Source: Lichenostomus cassidix
Taxonomy: Eukaryota > Chordata > Aves > Passeriformes > Meliphagidae
Length of the DNA stretch: 64,000 nt
Assembly (NCBI GenBank): GCA_008360975.2
Contig: CM039192.1
Location: forward strand, 14,323,242-14,387,241
Direction of reading: 5' to 3'
Each line of letters starts with the position of its first letter. Position 1 is the first letter of the stretch. Positions 1 through 13,264 of the stretch are shown here, piece after piece. Both the position numbers and the translations under genes were made by a program. The notes under the pieces are model-generated. The model did no database searches. It saw only the letters and a program-made list of their open reading frames with translations, and had not been told where the DNA came from.

Positions 1-1238
1 AAAGGAGTTATTTTGTTTATGGACAGTGGTTGTGGAGGGGAAATGCTTCTGTAAATCCAAATGCACTTAATGTCTTTCTGGCAATATTGCAGTTGGTCAC
101 ACTTTGTTTAAAAATCAGTATTTGGCCGCATATGTTAATGGATGTCTATACTGTAAAGGCAAAATCAAAGGATCAAATGTTTGGGTTTCTCACAATCTGT
201 AGACAGTGGCATTCCTTGAAAATGAAATAATGGGTTTAATCAAGAGCTAAACAATTTTCCTGACAGAGAAAAGCAACAAGCCTAAACATTTTCTGGAAAA
301 TCATGCAGTTAACAGCCACACCACAGACGTGATTTTTCTTTATGCTAAAAGCATAGCTTTGTATATCCCATTTTCTTCCTTTGGAAGCAGATTTTTATTT
401 TCAGTAGGGTCAGGAGCCTAACATGTGTACAGATGTGAATTTCCAGAAAGAAGCTGTCGATGACACAAGGATGTGAAATCCACTGAAGCTGACAGGGTAA
501 GACTGGCTGATCTGCATGAGCAGGGAGCAGATGCTGCTTTGAATCTAGGATTGTTGCTTTTTTCTTAAATATGGATGGAAGAGGCCTCACATACAACTAA
601 AAATAAGTGTCTTGGCTGGAAATTAGGTATTCACCACAAAGAGAGTAAAAATGTAATGAGACTGTGTAGGAATGTGTTTGGGCTTCCCCCAAGGCATAAG
701 AGGAAGTAGGGACAGCTGTGATTTGCTCAGGTTATCATGTTCAGACTCCAGTTACACAAACTTACCTATGGCGTGCTCTGCGTGCAGCCAGGATAAATGG
801 TTTGAGCATTCTTGGATTGAATCCCAGAGCAGCAACATCAGATGGAGAAGAGTAATACAGTGCTTTATTTTGCAGTTCTGTGTAAGATGTTGAGATTTTT
901 TTTTTGGGGGGGGCAGTCTGCCAGAACACCAGGCTCTGCAGCTCAGCACCTCAGCCTAGTTCTTCTACATGTTAAGAGTTATTGACCATGACGAGTTAAA
1001 AGATAACCTTTTTCTTTTCACCACAATATCAATCTTCCAGTACTTACCAGATGCCAATGTCATATTTGGACTGAACAGCTCACAGTGAGGTTTGGTTGTT
1101 ACACTTGGGTTTAAGATCAGTCTGAGAATAAACAAGTTGCTTTCTCACTTCAGCCAGACCTGCCAAATGCTGCTGTCTGGTGTGGGTAAAGCTGATGTTT
1201 CTGGGCTTGCAGGAGGCACCCCTCTTACCTCTGCCAGA

Positions 1239-1256
1239 ATGATGATGATGATGATG
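1239..1256 (+). repeat. (ATG)6 microsatellite
   Basis: Six uninterrupted ATG trinucleotides in intergenic sequence. Confidence 0.9.
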
Positions 1257-1827
1257 TTATTTGAGCACAGGAGAGGGCAAGTAAAAACCTTTTTACATCT
1301 CTGATTGGGAAGTCTGGTTGTCAGCCTTGTGAGAGCAGAGAAAAATGCTTTCGTTGTGGCCAAAATCTTGCAGAATGAAGAATGCTCTGAGGAAAGGTTA
1401 GCTGATCCTGTGTGGTGTTATTAGTATTCTGGGCTTCAGTCAGGAGATTAATAATAGCCACAGACAGTGTCTCTTCATATTAAAGTGTCTTCACTTGAGT
1501 AGTTTGGGTGAGTGCAAAAGGACTGCAAGGCACAAGCAAGCTGTCTTGTCTCGCCCCAACTGACAATGAGTCAACACTTTAATATAAAGAACAGACAGTT
1601 GGTAACAGTCATTAACATAACAAAGTGCCCTATAGATCACTCCAAATTCATCTGACTGTTTTTAAACAAATGTTTTCCCCGAGAAGTGGCAACGGAACAA
1701 TTTGTTGAATGTTTTGCTGCCTGGGCCACCCTGTTCTGCTGGGAGTGGGAGAGGTGCTGCTGTGGGATGGCTGGTCTAGAAGCCCCTTAATAGGGGGTGG
1801 TATTTGCTTGCAGTGACAGTGTGTTGA

Positions 1828-1849
1828 TTTTTTTTTTTTTTTTTTTTTT
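1828..1849 (+). repeat. T22 homopolymer
   Basis: An uninterrupted run of 22 T. It could be the A-tail of a minus-strand retrocopy, but no recognisable body lies to its right. Confidence 0.85.
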
Positions 1850-3119
1850 AAAGCCTGATTTCCTACCAAAACTGGACTCAGGGGAGTTTTCTGTGGTTCC
1901 TCTCCCCACTTCCATGTCTCTTGGCTTCCTCCACTGGAGAACTTAAAGAAGATCTGACTTAATGCAGGTAGGAAGAAAAAGGAGTCAGACAAGCTGCTGA
2001 TCCTCTATGTGATGGAGTGGCACAGGCTTGGCAACTGTGCTCTGTGCTTGGCCACGCCCTGGATGAGTGATGGTGGAGGCTCTGTGCTGGCAGGATGACA
2101 GGTGGGTGACAGGAAGAAGGAGTTGGGGCCGTAGCACTGGCAGTTGTGATGTACATCTGGCATTGAAGGGGTATGAGTAGAGGCTAAGAGTAGCTCCAAG
2201 AAGGGAGGAATCCCCATACACAAAAGCAGGTCTGTTACTGCTCCTCATGGAGAAATTTGCTTAACTTCCTTCCATACCATTGTGCTGGGAGGATGCAGGG
2301 AATGTTCAACACACCAGGAAGCCATCGTGCATCTGCCCAGAACAACCTGGTGGTGGTGTTGCTGTGACTTCCATGTGCTCTTGAACTGTGGTAGGACTCC
2401 AGATTTCTCCTGCTGTTTACAAGGGCTCTCTGCCAGTGCCAGGAGGTCTGGGGGTGCTGGCAGCTGCAGTGAGTTTGGACCCTGCCGCTGCCTACTGGAC
2501 TTTCTCCCCAGCTGCCTGCCTAGAGAGAAACCACCTTTCCTGGGACTGCTGTCACCCAAAAGGGTTGACTCCAGAGCTGTCTAGGACACCTGTGCTGCCT
2601 GACAGCTGAGTGGCATCATGGGTGGAGATACTACAGCAACCCAGGCAGGGGTGGTTTTGAGAGGCATCACTTCCCTGCTGCAACTGCAAAACTGACTTGG
2701 CTGAGTGCCTACAGAGGACACATCACCTTGAGGGCAGCTGCAGGCATTTGGGATGGCTCTGTGTTCTCTGGGACCTGTTGCTCACCTGCATGAAAGAGAA
2801 ATCCCTGATTCTTCCCAGGATTCTCCCCAGCTATTGTGTCAGAGGGGAACCAGAGGGACGTGTTCCAGCTTCGCCACCATGGCAGGGTGGCCGTGCGTGC
2901 TGGGCGGTCATTTCTGGGGGTGCATGAATGTCCCTTTGTGCAGGGCTGCTCTGGGGGGCTGTGCTCCTTCAGGGATGAGGAGGGTGGGCTGGAAGATGCC
3001 CGTGTGGGACCTGGCTGGGAGAGAGGCCGTGGGGATGGCAGGAGCAGCTCAGCGAACCCACGCTCATCGACTTAATTGGGGCTGGAGGAACGTGGGACGG
3101 CCGCGATTCTCACGGCGTG

Positions 3120-3740
3120 GGGAGGCTCCCCGGCCGGCCAAATCATTAACGTCAATTAAGTACAGAATGTGTAGATTACTGACATGTTATTGTTAGGGCT
3201 CGAAAGGAAATATAATTAATAAAACTCCCCCCCACCAAGAGGCAGCCCTTTGTGCTCCCTGCCGGCAATGTCTATCTCCTCCCGCAGCCCCATGCTCCCT
3301 TCAGCAGCCTCGGACAGCGTTAACATTTGAATTAACATAAAATCACTTTCTGAAATCTGTTAACATTTATAATGTTGCTGTACTTTGCCTGATCATTGCA
3401 TTTTTTTCTGTCAGTTTGAGCTCAGTGAGGGTTTTTTTTTTTTTTCCAAGTGATACCAAACATAGACCCATTATGCTGCAAAAAAATCTCATATTTGTTT
3501 AATGATTTCCCATTGGTATCTTTGTTGCTATGAACCAAAGTATTAAATAGAAGCCAGCACGTTAATGCCGTGTTGTTCTACATAATAAATTTGAATATCC
3601 CCCAATGAATATTTTTAACAGGAATTTTCTGAGTAAAATGCATACGTGCCAGGGTATTAGTAATTACTTAAAATCAGGTTTTGACATTTAATGTTGACAT
3701 CTAAAATATTTCCTTTAATTTTTGGTTGCTTCTGCAAACA
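3120..3740. promoter_or_regulatory. Candidate conserved non-coding element(s), TAAT-rich
   Basis: AT-rich sequence with many homeodomain-type cores (CATTAACGTCAATTAAG near 3147, ATAATTAATAAAAC near 3212, and repeated GTTAACATTT/ATTAACAT between 3318 and 3370). There is no repeat signature and no ORF. The texture is that of a vertebrate developmental enhancer cluster. Conservation itself cannot be seen from a single sequence. Confidence 0.35.
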
Positions 3741-5939
3741 GAAATGATGGCATTCGTCCTAAGGAAGGCTGGGTGGACAAATAACACTTTTACACACAAT
3801 GAAATGAAAAGCAATAAAGAAAATGTGTTAAATGTCAACAGTAAAGCATATCTTCTCTCCACGTATTATGAGGAGAATATACCCCAAAATATGCATACAC
3901 ACAAAAAAAATCCTTCAAGTGACTTAATATGTTTGAATATTAATGGTTTGAGTGTTAATCCATTGCAATGGCTCCATTTTTTTCAGAATTGGCTATTTAA
4001 ATACATTATTACCTCCATAAATTCTCTATGGTCACTGTGGTAGCCATAGCATGAAAAATAATCATCATAAATCTGAATTTACAAAATATCTCCAAAAATT
4101 GAACAGTTTTGCTGAGAGAAACAGAAGATGAAGTGTGTATTATTTAACTGGATGTATTTTGTCCTTGCAGGAGTTGCTTGTCTAAAAAACCAGCAGATGG
4201 AGTCTGTTGGAGGACATGAGGGTCTGGCAGCAGCCTGGGAAACCAGCTCGGTTTTGTAAGTGAGGGAAGGCTGCAAGCCTTTACCATGTGAGATGTGGTC
4301 TGGAAACCTCATCTCTCCCTTTAGATTTTAAAACTCCTCTTTGTTAAAATAACCACGAGGAAAAGTACGAAGCACCTCCACACTTTTGCATCCCTGGATG
4401 TCTCTTGTTACATGTGTTTGTCCCTGAATGTCCTGGGGTTGTTGTTTGCAGTCAGGAGGTGCTGGGATGTTCTTTGCACAGAGCTGGCTGTTCCATTGCA
4501 GTGTGATAAAGCAGAGGGAGAGGAGAGGATGCTGTGGTTTCTCAGTGCTCCCCTTGACACTTCACCATGGCAGAAGGAGGGCTGTGATCAGGGTCTTTGC
4601 AAAAAGCAGTGAGCAGCAGGACCTGCAGGAGCATCATAGGCATCACTTGTATCCCAGAACAGTGGCATTTGGACTTCTAGCAGTACTTGTTAATGGAGTG
4701 GGGGAACACTGTTCCACCTCTGACTTTCTCTATTGCCAAGATATCTATTCCTCATTTTCAGCTGGTGCCCCTTCAAACTGCTCTGACTCACACCTCAAGA
4801 TGCTTGTGCAGGTATTGGGGCATGTTGCCTGCTTTTGGATTTCTTTGGATGCATTGTCACTCAGTTAATAGTGTTCAACAAAAGTGGACCTCAGTGAGCC
4901 AAAATTTTCAAAGGCTGGAGAAATACTGACCCATGTTAATAAATGAGTTTTGGTATTGCTCTTCTCTGTCACTTGAGCTCTTACAACTGGGGTAACCTGT
5001 GCACACTGTCTGACAGATGATGTATGCAGGTTGTTCAGCCACACATATTGGACAAGGAGAGAAACCAGAGGACTTCTGAGTCCTTCCCAAGCCCTGCAAA
5101 GAGGGACATTGCAGCAGCTTGTGAAGGAATGCCCAGGCAGCAAGTAAGCACAAACACCCCCTTTCACAGGTGGCAGAGTCCAGACAGACCTGTGTATGCA
5201 GGGACTGATCCTGGGATGTTCTTGCCTAGCTCAGTTAGGCATCTCTATAGGCTTAGAAATACAGCAATGGGATTAGCTTTGCTACTAAAGCCTCAAAAAG
5301 CTGAGCACCCTATGAATTACAGCCTTCCCTTTTATATCTGCAGCTGAGTTTGACATATGTAGCTGCAGCTGGCCCTACCTCTACAGTTTTATTTGATAAA
5401 TCTGATTGATGAGGGTTTTTTAATTCCTCTCAATCTATTTAAATTAAAGAAAAAAGGAGAGAGAGAAGCTGAAAAGTGCTGTAATTGCGAGTGAGCACAA
5501 GAGAAACCTACAGCCAGCAGGCATGCTTCAAAGGGAATGGGGCCAGCCAGAACCCTTTCATTGCTGGCTAGTGAGGGCTTCAAATGTGCCCGCCAGGTAG
5601 CTGTGTTTTAATTTTGATCCATACCAAAAGAGCGTAATTGGAAGATACTGTGGGTGTTGATGCATGTGGCCTCTTCAGTTTGATGAGTGGAGGTTGTTGC
5701 TAGAGCAGAGGCCCGAGGTGGTCCCTGGTGGGGTGGGTGGCTGTCCTGGCCACCAGGAGCTCATTGCCAGGCTGCTGTGGGCAGGCAGGAACAGCTCTGC
5801 CTCCTCTCCTGCCTGTGCAGCTCTGCTGTGTGTTTGGGCAGGAACAGGGAGCAGTTTGCTCCTTGAGGAGCGAGGGACCTGCTTGGTGCACATAAAGCTT
5901 TGATGCTACAGAGCAGCCTGGCTGTGCCAATGGCAGGGG
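3741..5939. other. Intergenic, no supported feature
   Basis: Mixed unique sequence. No repeat family, RNA gene or exon was recognised. Confidence 0.6.
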
Positions 5940-6211
5940 GAGCCCACCTCCCTCAGGTGCCAGAGCCCTCAGAGCCCAACTCCCTCAGGTCCCGGGCCCC
6001 AGAGCCCTCAGAGCTCACCTCTCTCAAGTGGCAGGGCCCAGAGCCCTCAGAGCCCACCTCCCTCAGGTGCCAGAGCCCTCAGAGCCCACCTCCCTCAGGT
6101 GCCAGGCCTCAGAGCCCACCTCCCTCAGGTGCCAGGCCTCAGAGCCCACAGAGCCCAACTCCCTCAAGTGCCAGACCCCCTAGAGCCCTCAGAGCCCACC
6201 TCCCTCAGGGC
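5940..6211 (+). repeat. GC-rich minisatellite, about 8 copies of a 30-41 bp unit
   Basis: Eight diverged tandem copies built on AGAGCCCACCTCCCTCAGGT, joined by variable linkers (GCCAGAGCCCTC or GCCAGGCCTC). Unit lengths vary between roughly 30 and 41 bases. The array keeps several frames open by chance and yields proline/serine-rich ORFs (for example 5900-6217). These have no start context or homology and are not taken as genes. Copy number is likely to vary between individuals. Confidence 0.85.
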
Positions 6212-9200
6212 ACCTGATGTGTGCTCCAGCCTCCCTGGGCAGCAGGAGGAGCATGGCTCTCCAGAGCACTCACACCTGTACCTACTCTGAGCTTTTGTGT
6301 CCATCCACAGTGATGTGGCCACTGTCTGACTGCTGGGTGTGCTTGGCCAGCTGCCTGCATGCCCTCCTGCTGCCTGGCTGCATTAGCACCTTCCCATCCT
6401 GTCCCTCAGTGCCTGAGGAATGGGGCATGGAGAGCAGCAGCCTTCCCTGGCTTTCCCACCATGCTCCCTGGTGTCACTGGCAAATTAAGCAACTAATTTT
6501 CATTAGTGTCAGTGCACCTTGCACCTAACTCTAAACTACCAATTAAAGTTATCGATTCTGATCAGCAGAGGTACTAAATTCCTGCTGGAACTGAAAAAGG
6601 TACTGAATGTACAGAGACAATCTGTTTAATGCAGCCACAGATTAAAGCAACTCATTCATCATCTTTGTATCTTTACAAACACTAATCCTGGGGATGTGTG
6701 TCTGGACACACTCCTGTGTGTTTGGAGTCTTCTCTTTTCATCTGACTGGGACAGGTTTGAGCTGCGAATCTCCAGCTGCTGCCCCTAACAGCTCCTCAGA
6801 AACAGGTTGGTATTTTTTGGTTCAGCTGATTCATTCTACAGGATGATTAATTATTGTGTAAAGACAATTTTGTGTTTATTGGTTTGGGACATGAGAGTTT
6901 ATCCCTCTGTTTCCTGATCCTGTAAACACAGGCAGTAGCAAAGGGCTACTCTTTTTCACTGACTTCTGCTGTGGTTTCTCATGTTGCATTTCTCAGTCTG
7001 CTCACTGAATTTGGTCCTTAGCTTGCATTCCACAAGACATCACTCCATACATCTGTGCTCTGGAGAAGGTATTTAATGTTTTTATGTTCTAATTGCATCT
7101 GACTGAAGGTTGTATCCAAACAGTCATTGATTGTTAGGATAATTTGTCCTGGAATATACAAAAACAGATGCTTCATCCTCTGTTGCTCGGTCTGAGCTGA
7201 TTCTGGAGTCAGGACCATCAGCATTCCTGTGCAGTAGGAGTGACCTGTGTCTGCCCGATGCATAGCAGTAGTTTAAAAAGCTAATAGTGTGTTTGAGCTA
7301 AGAGTGAGGGAGAGTATGAAAGAATGTTATAATTGTGCATAACAGAAATTTCTATAATTAAAAATGGAATTCTCTGGCATTGGAGCAGAAATAGCAATTT
7401 TCTACCCAGTGAAGCTCCAAATTATTTTAAAGGAAATTAGATATATTCTCCTGGACTGTGATCACTCTGAAAGATTTTTTGATGCTAAACTGTCTTTGAA
7501 TATTAGAAAGAGCAAGCTGTGTTGTCCTCACCTGCTGCTAGCTTGGAGGTGAAATCATCACAGCCAGAAGTGTCATGACTTTTGTATTTGTTGCACAGTT
7601 CTGTTCTCTCTGAAGAACTGTCACATGGTTATAGCATGGGAAGTACCTTCTATTGTGTATTTCCACAGTTTTTTGCCGTGCTTGAGACAAGATGAATATT
7701 GGCTTGATATGCAGTTGCATCCCAAGAAGCTACTTCTATGAATTAGTAGTTAAAAGGTGCAGGAGGTTCCATGTCCAGGCCAGAGAGTTCTGTGTGAGCA
7801 GAGCCCTGCAGAGCAGGCTGTGGTACTGGAGTGTCCAGGAGATTTGTGGCCCAAAAACTCCTAGGTGTGCCATCCCTCAGTCCTTTCAATGCAATGCAAA
7901 ACTCAACAGCTCCTTTATTTTTCTTGAGGTTTTTTTTGGTTTTGTTTTTGTGGGGTTTTTTGTTTTGTTTTGAATGAGTTTGGGGTTTTTCCCCCTCTCC
8001 ATGTATTCAGAATTGGCTTATGTTCTAATCAACCATTTCAGCACAACCCCCAGTATCATTCTGGATTTTTTTTTGGCTCTTCCAAACCTGATTTTCCGCA
8101 TACCAGAGAGCTGCCTAGATGGGCTCTGGAGATACCAGTAATGGAATATTTGGGATGTGTGTTTGAGCACTGTCACTAGGTTGCCCTCTGGTTTTATTTC
8201 TACTGCAGTTCACTCAAGGCTGTTGCCATCTAGCCCAGGTTTGTCCAAGCAGTGTTCCTGTGTGCTTTCCAGGCTGGGAGCCTCGTGGTCTCACATCAAT
8301 AAGGATAAGCCATGTTTGTGTGACTCATTTTACTGAATGGGGGAAATTCAAGTGAGTGTTTGCTCACATGAGAAAACAGCCTGCAGGCTGGCTCTAGGCC
8401 AGTCCCATTGGTTTGGGGTTGTAGAAAGATGGTGGAGGGATGGGCTGCTCTGGCTCAGCTTGGCTGTGGTGTGTTTGGTGCAAATCATAGGAAATCTATG
8501 GCTGTTTGCCTCCATTAGCTCTGATATAAATATTGCTGCTCTGCCCTGGGCGTTGGCAGTGTTTCCTGCTCAGCAGCCCCGTGCCAGGCATTGACAGCCT
8601 GTCCCAGAGCAGGGAGTGCCTGACCTGGCCCCTGGCCCGGGGCTGTGGAGAATAGGGCTCCAGTTTGTGCTTCATGTACTGGGTGGGTGCTCAGGGGAGC
8701 CTCTGCAATTCCCAGTTCTGCCACTAACTTCTACTGTGACCTAGGATAAATAATTTAATCTCTCTTTCTGCAGCAGCTCTCCCTTGGGGAGAGAGGTGGG
8801 AGCAGCAGCAACAGGCTCCTTTGTACTGTCTGCTTTAGGACCGTGTTTTTAATAAAGTGTGGCACCAAATATCTATTTAAAGGGTTGCCTTCTGAAACCA
8901 GGTCTGGTTTTACTTGCCACTGAAGACTTAAACCCACACCTGACCAGGGCTTTTGCCTCTTTTGGGGTATTAGGGCTTTGCTGTGATGCAGCAGGGGATA
9001 ACACCCATTGCTGCAGGGTCCCATCATTGCTGCTGCTCCTGCCACCTCTCCCCTCACTGGCTGTGCCCTTCTTTTCTCAAGGAAACTCTCCAGCTGTCCC
9101 CTGATGTCTGTGTTAAAGCAAGAGCCAGCCAAATGCTGCCCTACCTAGCAGCATGGGGAGGTCAGGCGAGGGAACATATTTTACTTGCAGAGCTGACATA

Positions 9201-9529
9201 ATTGTTCAAAGCAAACAGACAGCTCAACATTTTTGCTAACTTACAAAATCTGGCATCTCGGGAGAACGTGTTTGGACTCAGCAAGGCCATTTTCACAGGC
9301 AAAGCATTGTCATTAATCTGCATGTTTGGCATTGCTGCTGGAGAGCCTCCTTTTTGCTCTGAACGAGATGTATATTCATGGACTGAAAGTTGCCTGGTTT
9401 TGTTTCTGTGCTGGCCACATGGGTTTGCTGAGCTGGGATGTCCATGAGCAGCCACTCAGCTCTCCCAGCTGCACCAGCACAAAAGCTCTGGTCACTGCTG
9501 CTGGATTGTCAAGCAAAGTGTGAGCTGTG
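6212..9529. other. Intergenic, no supported gene
   Basis: Unique sequence apart from the G/T low-complexity run at 7.92-7.99 kb. None of the short ORFs resembles a known family. Confidence 0.6.
7924..7990 (+). repeat. G/T low-complexity run
   Basis: Tracts of T interrupted by GG or G (GGTTTTGTTTTTGTGGGG and GTTTTGTTTTG) make up most of this stretch. This type of low-complexity sequence is common in bird genomes. Confidence 0.6.
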
Positions 9530-9835
9530 ATTGTATTGAGGCCAATGCAATCATATCACCTGCCAGTCTGGGGAAAAATAGGGTCTAAATAAGATGACGA
9601 GTGAATGATGTGGTCAGAATTAAAAGGATAAACGGCATCTTTCCCTTAATGAGCTCTGTTTAACATGTGAGAAGCCCCACACATGCTTTATCTGTATTCT
9701 GACCAGCGAGGAGCCTTGCCCAGACTTCATACAACAATTCATCACGGCCGATTTGTGCAAGGCATATTTGAGATGTAAGATGTGTGACTCAACCTCTTTT
9801 ATTCCCTCATTAATTTTCTATTCTGCCTGAAATGG
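9530..9835. promoter_or_regulatory. Candidate conserved non-coding element
   Basis: A unique, repeat-free stretch with a CCAAT-like and C/EBP-like TTGAGGCCAATGCAATCAT, a CCCTTAATGAGCTC block and an AACAATTCATCACGGCCGA block. It contains isolated CpGs outside any island. The call rests on sequence texture only. Confidence 0.3.
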
Positions 9836-10939
9836 GTTCTTAGAGTACTCATCACCAGGGTGTAAGCTGGTGAAAATGGGGCATTGGGATTTCTGCTCTT
9901 CTTTTTGTCCCCATGGCTGGATAAAGGGGCAGATGTACAAACACCTGGGCTGGGCAGGCTGTGTGTCCTGTGCCACCAGCACCACTTCCACCTGCAGCTG
10001 CTCCTGTGCATGGCAAGTCTGACAATATGGCTGAGAATTGCTGTTGTCATTGACAGTCTTTCCAAGAAAATTGGTGGCTGAACAAAAGGAGTTGGAAGTT
10101 TTTAGCTCATGTTGATATTTCTGAAGACTTCACCTGAAAGAGCTTGAAGATCTGGGGTTTTTGGGTGGACTTTGTGTGTATATCTGTGTGTCTCGTGCAA
10201 ATTTGCTTCCCTGCTCCGGTTCTTTTCTCCCTTTCAGCACTCCTGCATGTGCTTCTTGCTGTGTCTTTGTGTTGCATGCTTTATATGTCTTTTTGCTGTG
10301 ATGTCTATTAACTTCTCAGACTCCCAAGGGCCTCAGAAGATGAATGGCTTTATCTATAGGATTCCAGTAATAATCCATTTGTGTATGAAATGTGCTCCTC
10401 AGTATTAGTGCATCGCAGAGGGCTGGCATTATCTGATAGCTGCAGAGGAGGCTACGGGCAGCAAGTGTGTTCTGAGCTGCACCTCGGGCTCTCCCGATAA
10501 CTCCAGACAAGTCACTTAAATCCTCTCTAGTGCACTGGATCCAGAGGCAGACATGGCTCAGCTCCACAGATACCTGGGGTGGTGCTGCATGGCTTCCTGA
10601 GCTGATTAACACCTGTGAAACACCTCAGCCTCCGGGAAAGGGCAGCTGGGAGAGCTACACTCACAGCAGTGAATTCAGGTGCCTTCTTGGGAGATGTGTG
10701 GTGTCAGAGGGCTCAGTGACACTAAGTGTGCTCTGTGGGGGTGTTGAGAAGACCCAGCCTCCTGCAAATGCCCACCTCTGATGAAACTGAGCCTCTCCAG
10801 TCATTTCAGGTAATGCCTGTGGCAGCATGCCTGTTCATGCCAGTTTGCAGGGGTATTGTCCACTGGCTGCAGATTTCATTTCAGTCCAGGCAAAAAAATG
10901 TCGCCTGTGCCAATCAAGAGGCACAAAGCACACAGTAAG

Positions 10940-11190
10940 CACAGTTCAAAAGCTGCATTACCCTTATCTATTAGTAATGATCAATTAGCATGAAGGTCAG
11001 TGGGCAGCCTGGAAATGAGTCAGATAAGAAGGGCAGAAAGAGGACTTGAATGGAAAGGAAATTTTTGATTCATATTCAGCGTTTAAAGTCGTAACTCTGT
11101 AACAGTGGGGGCGGAGGGTAGCGTTAAGTAGTCCTGCTGTCACACTGACTCAACCAGAGCGTAAATCATGCTGGTAGAGTGCTGTGGCTT
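10940..11190. promoter_or_regulatory. Candidate conserved non-coding element
   Basis: It contains GATA-like CCCTTATCTATTAGTAATGA, ATCAATTAGCATGAAGG, AP-1/MAF-like GAAATGAGTCAGATAAG (TGAGTCA followed by GATAAG) and GTCGTAACTC. The tight AP-1 plus GATA pair at about 11015-11030 is notable. There is no repeat or ORF support. Confidence 0.35.
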
Positions 11191-11504
11191 TTTCCTGGTG
11201 CTAAAGCATTATATTGTATCTCAGAAGGTATTGCAAGTTGCAAGAAGTCCTCCTTGCTGTCCAGCCCACCGTAAAAATCCCTGGCCAGTTTAACCCCACT
11301 GGCATGGCACAGCACCACAGGGTTTAAAATTCTGGTCATTCTGGTCCCTGGCTTGCACCAAAATGAGTAGAATTGACAGTGAAGGGTGGTGCAGGACAGA
11401 GCAGGGCCTCAGTGGTCACCTGGGCATCGTCTACACAGGAGGCACCATTCAGTGCACTGGGAATGGTTTTGGAGAAGAAGAAAGGATAGCTTGTAACTAA
11501 GCCT

Positions 11505-11641
11505 GAAGAGGTCAAGAAGCATTTGGACAATACTCCTGGGCACAGGGTGTTACTCTTGGAGATGGAGCTGTGCAGGGCCAAGAGTTGCACTCAATGATCC
11601 TTGTGGATCCCTTCCAACTCAGCTCATTCTGTGATTCTGGT
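11505..11641 (+). mobile_element. CR1 LINE 3' terminal fragment
   Basis: A short CR1 tail: AGAAGCATTTGGACAATACT, then GTGCAGGGCCAAGAGTTGCA, then the closing ATGATCCTTGTGGATCCCTT and an ATTCTGTGATTCTGG tail. It is heavily 5'-truncated, as is common for CR1. The sequence just upstream (11330-11500) is not clearly CR1. Confidence 0.8.
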
Positions 11642-13264
11642 GCCTCAGGAAGGGACCTGGCCCCATCCTATCCTCCCAGGCCAGGTAAAGGGCATCTTCC
11701 TCATAAGATACATCCAAGCTCTTCCTGAGTATAAGATCTGATGTCTGAAGCAGCTTCTCTGGATTAAAACAGACAAGCGAACAGTGGCGCTTGCCACAAA
11801 TTTCAGACAGGATGATACAATCTTTGTTTTCTCATGTTTACATGTCCCAGGTTTTCTCTCTTGCTGTGGGGCACGTTGGTGGATGGGTGAAAATCAATCT
11901 GTCACTTTCCAGTGTGTGAAGTTCTTTTTCACTTATTTCTCCAACTCATATGGACACACATGAGTGCCAAGGCTTCACAAAACACCACACCTTCTGTGCT
12001 GGGTGAGTGCAGGGCCACATGAGCACTGTGCCTCCAGCTTCTGTCCCTGAAATACCATGTGTTCTGTCCCTTGAGCTTAAAACATCCTGGTGAAGGAATG
12101 TTTTAAAGCAGGAGAACATTACACACAGGGTTTCTTCTGTTTTCTGGAGGCTAATTTAACCCCCTTAAATAGAGAGAGGCTAGTGAAATAGGTGCTCCTG
12201 ATACCAAGCAACTGCACTGCCTGTTGAAGATGATGAAATAGAAGTACAAAAGAGAATAGGTAGGGGTAGGTTAAACCCAGTGTTCCTGCCTCTGACAGTT
12301 TACTTTGATGAATGCACTCATTCACTCAGCTTCACCATTTGGATCCTGCATAATCAGAGATAACAGGCGGATGGTTTGCATGAATAACTAAGTTTGTCAT
12401 GTTTAATTTTCTTTAAAAAAAGAAACAGCAGTTGCTTTACCCTCATCCTTCAGGCCCAATACATATTTATAAATTGTCAGGAAATGAAAAGCCTTTTAAC
12501 AGCACGCAACAAGCATGCAAAGCTACCAGGAGAAATAACTGGGAGAGCAATGAGTGCAGGGAGCAGCTCAGCCCTCCTGCAGCTCGTGTGGGCTCACCTC
12601 ATGTCACCTGGGAAGGTGGTGTGGGCAGAGGATGCTGAGCAGGCTGTCTGAATTGTTAGGAAGCGTGGCAGTGATATTTGTTTTGTGTTCTGCAGACAGT
12701 GTCTTCTGACAGCTTGACATTGTGCAACAAGAAGCGTTAAAACTGAAAAATAAACCTGCATTTGGCAGTTAGCTGGTAATTCAGCGACTGCCTGTGCTGC
12801 TTAATATTTGATAGGGTGCTTGCTTTATAGTGCTTATCCTGTCACTGACAATTTCTTAAAAACTACAGAAGGTGCAGCTGGAGTTTGCATGGAGCAAAAT
12901 GGTGGAGGCACAATGTCTTCTGCAGAGCACTGCTCCCAGCAGTCACACCGTCACCTCCAGAGCCAGTCCCAGCTGCCCTGGGAGCTCTGCATGGTGGAAA
13001 TGTAAAGATGAAAGCCCTGACTCACTGCTGTGGTGCCTTTGATCCAGGACCAGACCTTCCCAAGCCCGTGCCAGGTGTAGGTGTGGGCATTGTGGCTGCT
13101 GTTGAACACTGCTAATGTTACAATTAAAAAAAATCCAGTCTCTTTATTAAGCAAATTATTTCTGCAGAGAATAGTGTGATGTATTAAAATGTCTGTGCAG
13201 AAAGCTCCCAAGGGAGAAATTCAGAAGAAGAAAGATTGGATCACTAAAACAGAGAGAAACCAGG

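Larger units (their letters stand above)
1..3119. other. Intergenic, no supported gene
   Basis: Unique sequence with a trinucleotide microsatellite and a T22 run. Small overlapping ORFs on both strands (for example 2245-2559 on the minus strand) lack homology that I recognise. Confidence 0.6.

Noticed and set aside
5900..6217. Proline/serine-repeat ORF
   Set aside because: It is produced by the minisatellite. Unit lengths that are not multiples of three argue against coding.
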